This document shows, one piece after another, positions 4,658 through 5,610 of a DNA stretch of 5,610 nucleotides; position 1 is the stretch's first letter, and every line of letters starts with the position of its first letter. A model generated the notes under the pieces. That model did not search any database. It saw nothing but the letters and a program-made list of their open reading frames with translations, and was not told the origin of the DNA. The DNA lies in contig JAEKLK010000119.1 of assembly GCA_019509895.1 (NCBI GenBank), positions 1-5,610 on the forward strand, written 5' to 3'. The translations under genes were made by a program, and so were the position numbers. The DNA is from Betaproteobacteria bacterium. Its GTDB lineage: Bacteria; Pseudomonadota; Gammaproteobacteria; Burkholderiales; SG8-39.

Positions 4658-5610
4658 ATGGCTCTGATCGAGATCAAGCCGCGGCGCTACTGGAGCACCG
4701 TGGAGCGTTCGGGCGAGATCGGTCTCGGGCGTCCCGGCGGCCTGGCCCGCGTCGCGCTCTCGGAGGCGGACCGGGAGATGCGCGACCAGTTCGTCGCCTG
4801 GTGCCGCGAGGCGGGATGCAGCGTCAGCGTCGACGGCGTGGGCAACATCTTTGCGCGGCGCAAGGGCCGCGACGATTCGCTGCCTCCAGTGGTGGTGGGC
4901 AGCCATCTCGACACACAGGTAAACGGCGGCCGCTACGACGGCATCGTCGGCGTGCTCGCCGGCCTAGAGATCGTCCGCTCGCTCAATGATGGCGGCATCG
5001 AGACGAAAAGGCCGATCGAGGTGGTCGACTGGACGAACGAGGAAGGCGCGCGCTTTTCGCCGCCGATGATTGCCGCGGGCGCGTTCGCCGGCGTGTATGC
5101 ACCCGACTGGGTGCTCGATCGCCAGGACGACGACGGCAAGCGCTTCGGCGACGAGTTGAGCCGCATCGGCTATGCCGGCCGCGAGCCCGTCGGCGGCCGC
5201 CCGCTCGACTCCTACTTCGAGCTGCACATCGAGCAGGGACCGCTCCTCGACGCCAAGGGCATCGATGTCGGCGTCGTGACGCACGGCTATACCGCGCACG
5301 GCTTCATCGTCGAAGTGAAAGGCGAGACCGCGCATACCGGCCCCTGGCCGATGGACAAGCGCAGGAACGCGCTCGTCGGCGCCGCGATGCTGGCGGTCGC
5401 GGCGCACGACATCGGCTGGAGATATCACGCGACGCAGGGCAAAGGCACAGCGGCGCGGATCGTCGCGTGGCCGAACAAGCCCGGCATCCTCTCGGACTGG
5501 GCACAGTTCACCGGCGACCTGCGCCACGAGGACCCGGCAGCGGCGAACCGGATGCTGGCAGAGTTCCGCGAGGCGATGGCCGACTGCGCGCGCCGGGCCA
5601 ATGTCGACAT
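4658..5610 (+). CDS. M20-family Zn-dependent amidohydrolase (N-carbamoyl-L-amino acid hydrolase / allantoate amidohydrolase type), C-terminally cut by window edge
   Basis: The open frame gives 317 residues before the right edge, out of about 410-420 for the family. Binuclear metal-site residues are visible in order: His83 in VVGSHLDTQ with Asp85, Asp94 in GGRYDGIVGVLAGLE, the Glu128-Glu129 pair in DWTNEEGARF, and His190 in ELHIEQGPLLD. The lid-domain segment HTGPWPMDKRRNALVGA (226-242) contains the family's conserved AHxG-PM-xRxxAL pattern. The last metal histidine lies beyond the window. These enzymes hydrolyse N-carbamoyl-amino acids, beta-ureidopropionate or allantoate, releasing CO2 and ammonia, in hydantoin, pyrimidine or purine catabolism; the substrate cannot be told from this fragment. 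The start at 4658 is the first ATG of the frame that gives a family-like N-terminus. It overlaps the corA tail by 10 nt, implying an ancestral corA-amidohydrolase transcription unit with coupled translation. Only a weak purine-rich stretch (GCGAGCGGG) precedes the ATG. Confidence 0.9.
   Translation, partial: MALIEIKPRRYWSTVERSGEIGLGRPGGLARVALSEADREMRDQFVAWCREAGCSVSVDGVGNIFARRKGRDDSLPPVVVGSHLDTQVNGGRYDGIVGVLAGLEIVRSLNDGGIETKRPIEVVDWTNEEGARFSPPMIAAGAFAGVYAPDWVLDRQDDDGKRFGDELSRIGYAGREPVGGRPLDSYFELHIEQGPLLDAKGIDVGVVTHGYTAHGFIVEVKGETAHTGPWPMDKRRNALVGAAMLAVAAHDIGWRYHATQGKGTAARIVAWPNKPGILSDWAQFTGDLRHEDPAAANRMLAEFREAMADCARRANVD

Larger units (their letters stand above)
3826..4667 (+). pseudogene. corA: corA magnesium/cobalt transporter, broken by internal deletion and frameshift
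   Basis: CorA is a homopentameric inner-membrane Mg2+/Co2+ channel with a large cytoplasmic funnel and two C-terminal helices. The frame from ATG 3826 gives a good CorA soluble domain of 244 residues: MLINCVAYEEGRKLADI, CFVWVALRDAT, HPLAVEDARHGHQRPKIEEYGDLLFVV (55-81), and the long stalk helix ending in RLNQSIDQARDTVAT. There the frame becomes nonsense. From 4557, in the frame one base back, the family's tail follows at once: EHMPELKWTYGYPLVMGIIA through FRRAGWL and TGA (4665-4667), 36 residues with the second transmembrane helix. Missing between them are the rest of the stalk helix, TM1 and the GMN selectivity motif, roughly 40-45 residues by comparison with usual CorA length (about 320). 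As written, the first frame would run to TGA at 4987-4989, giving a 387-residue product with 143 foreign residues. Transport activity is not expected. An assembly error is the main alternative. Confidence 0.88.

Noticed and set aside
4558..4989. Treating the CorA C-terminal extension into the next gene as a natural CorA fusion protein
   Set aside because: The extension is Arg/Ser/Gly-rich out-of-frame reading, while the true CorA tail and the true M20 N-terminus are both present in the other two plus-strand frames.
4964..5527. Minus-strand open frame of 187 codons opposite the M20 gene
   Set aside because: The plus strand here encodes all expected M20 metal-site motifs; the reverse frame is a GC-bias shadow.

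Overview
The window is a GC-rich, tightly packed stretch of bacterial chromosome. GC looks like about two thirds by eye; I did not compute it. The gene set, the CorA subtype and the style of the uracil-DNA glycosylase-like and M20 proteins suggest a betaproteobacterium, perhaps Burkholderiales or a relative. That placement is inference from remembered family resemblance, not from a search. No tRNA, rRNA, CRISPR array, insertion sequence or phage gene is visible, and there is no gene-free stretch longer than about 60 bases.

Layout: (1) Positions 1-1062, plus strand: the 3' part of a uracil-DNA glycosylase superfamily gene, joined by an ATGA stop/start overlap to a YibF-like glutathione S-transferase gene. 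(2) Positions 1055-3764, minus strand: a three-gene operon read right to left. It encodes a class I/II PLP-dependent aminotransferase, a NudJ-like Nudix hydrolase and the tRNA 2-thiouridylase MnmA. Both internal junctions are 4-nt ATGA overlaps. The mnmA 3' end overlaps the convergent GST 3' end by 8 nt. (3) Positions 3765-3825: a 61-bp divergent intergenic region holding a perfect 7+7 bp palindrome. (4) Positions 3826-5610, plus strand: a corA magnesium/cobalt transporter gene broken by an internal deletion, followed with a 10-nt overlap by an M20-family Zn-dependent amidohydrolase (carbamoylase / allantoate amidohydrolase type) that runs off the window.

How the genes work together: nudJ next to mnmA is the arrangement also known from Escherichia coli, so this is a conserved housekeeping neighbourhood. 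MnmA makes the s2U34 modification of Lys/Glu/Gln tRNAs, and NudJ is a nucleotide/thiamine pyrophosphate phosphohydrolase. The aminotransferase upstream is probably co-expressed, without an evident mechanistic link. The GST and glycosylase genes form a separate small unit. The aminotransferase and the M20 amidohydrolase lie either side of corA and could both act in amino-acid or ureido-compound metabolism, but nothing in the sequence proves a shared pathway.

The most notable observation is the corA lesion. The soluble domain is intact to residue 244, then the reading jumps frame directly into the last 36 residues, with TM1 and the GMN selectivity motif missing. This is either a real pseudogenising deletion, plausibly between short direct repeats, or an assembly error. 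I found no convincing evidence of a novel multi-gene system here.
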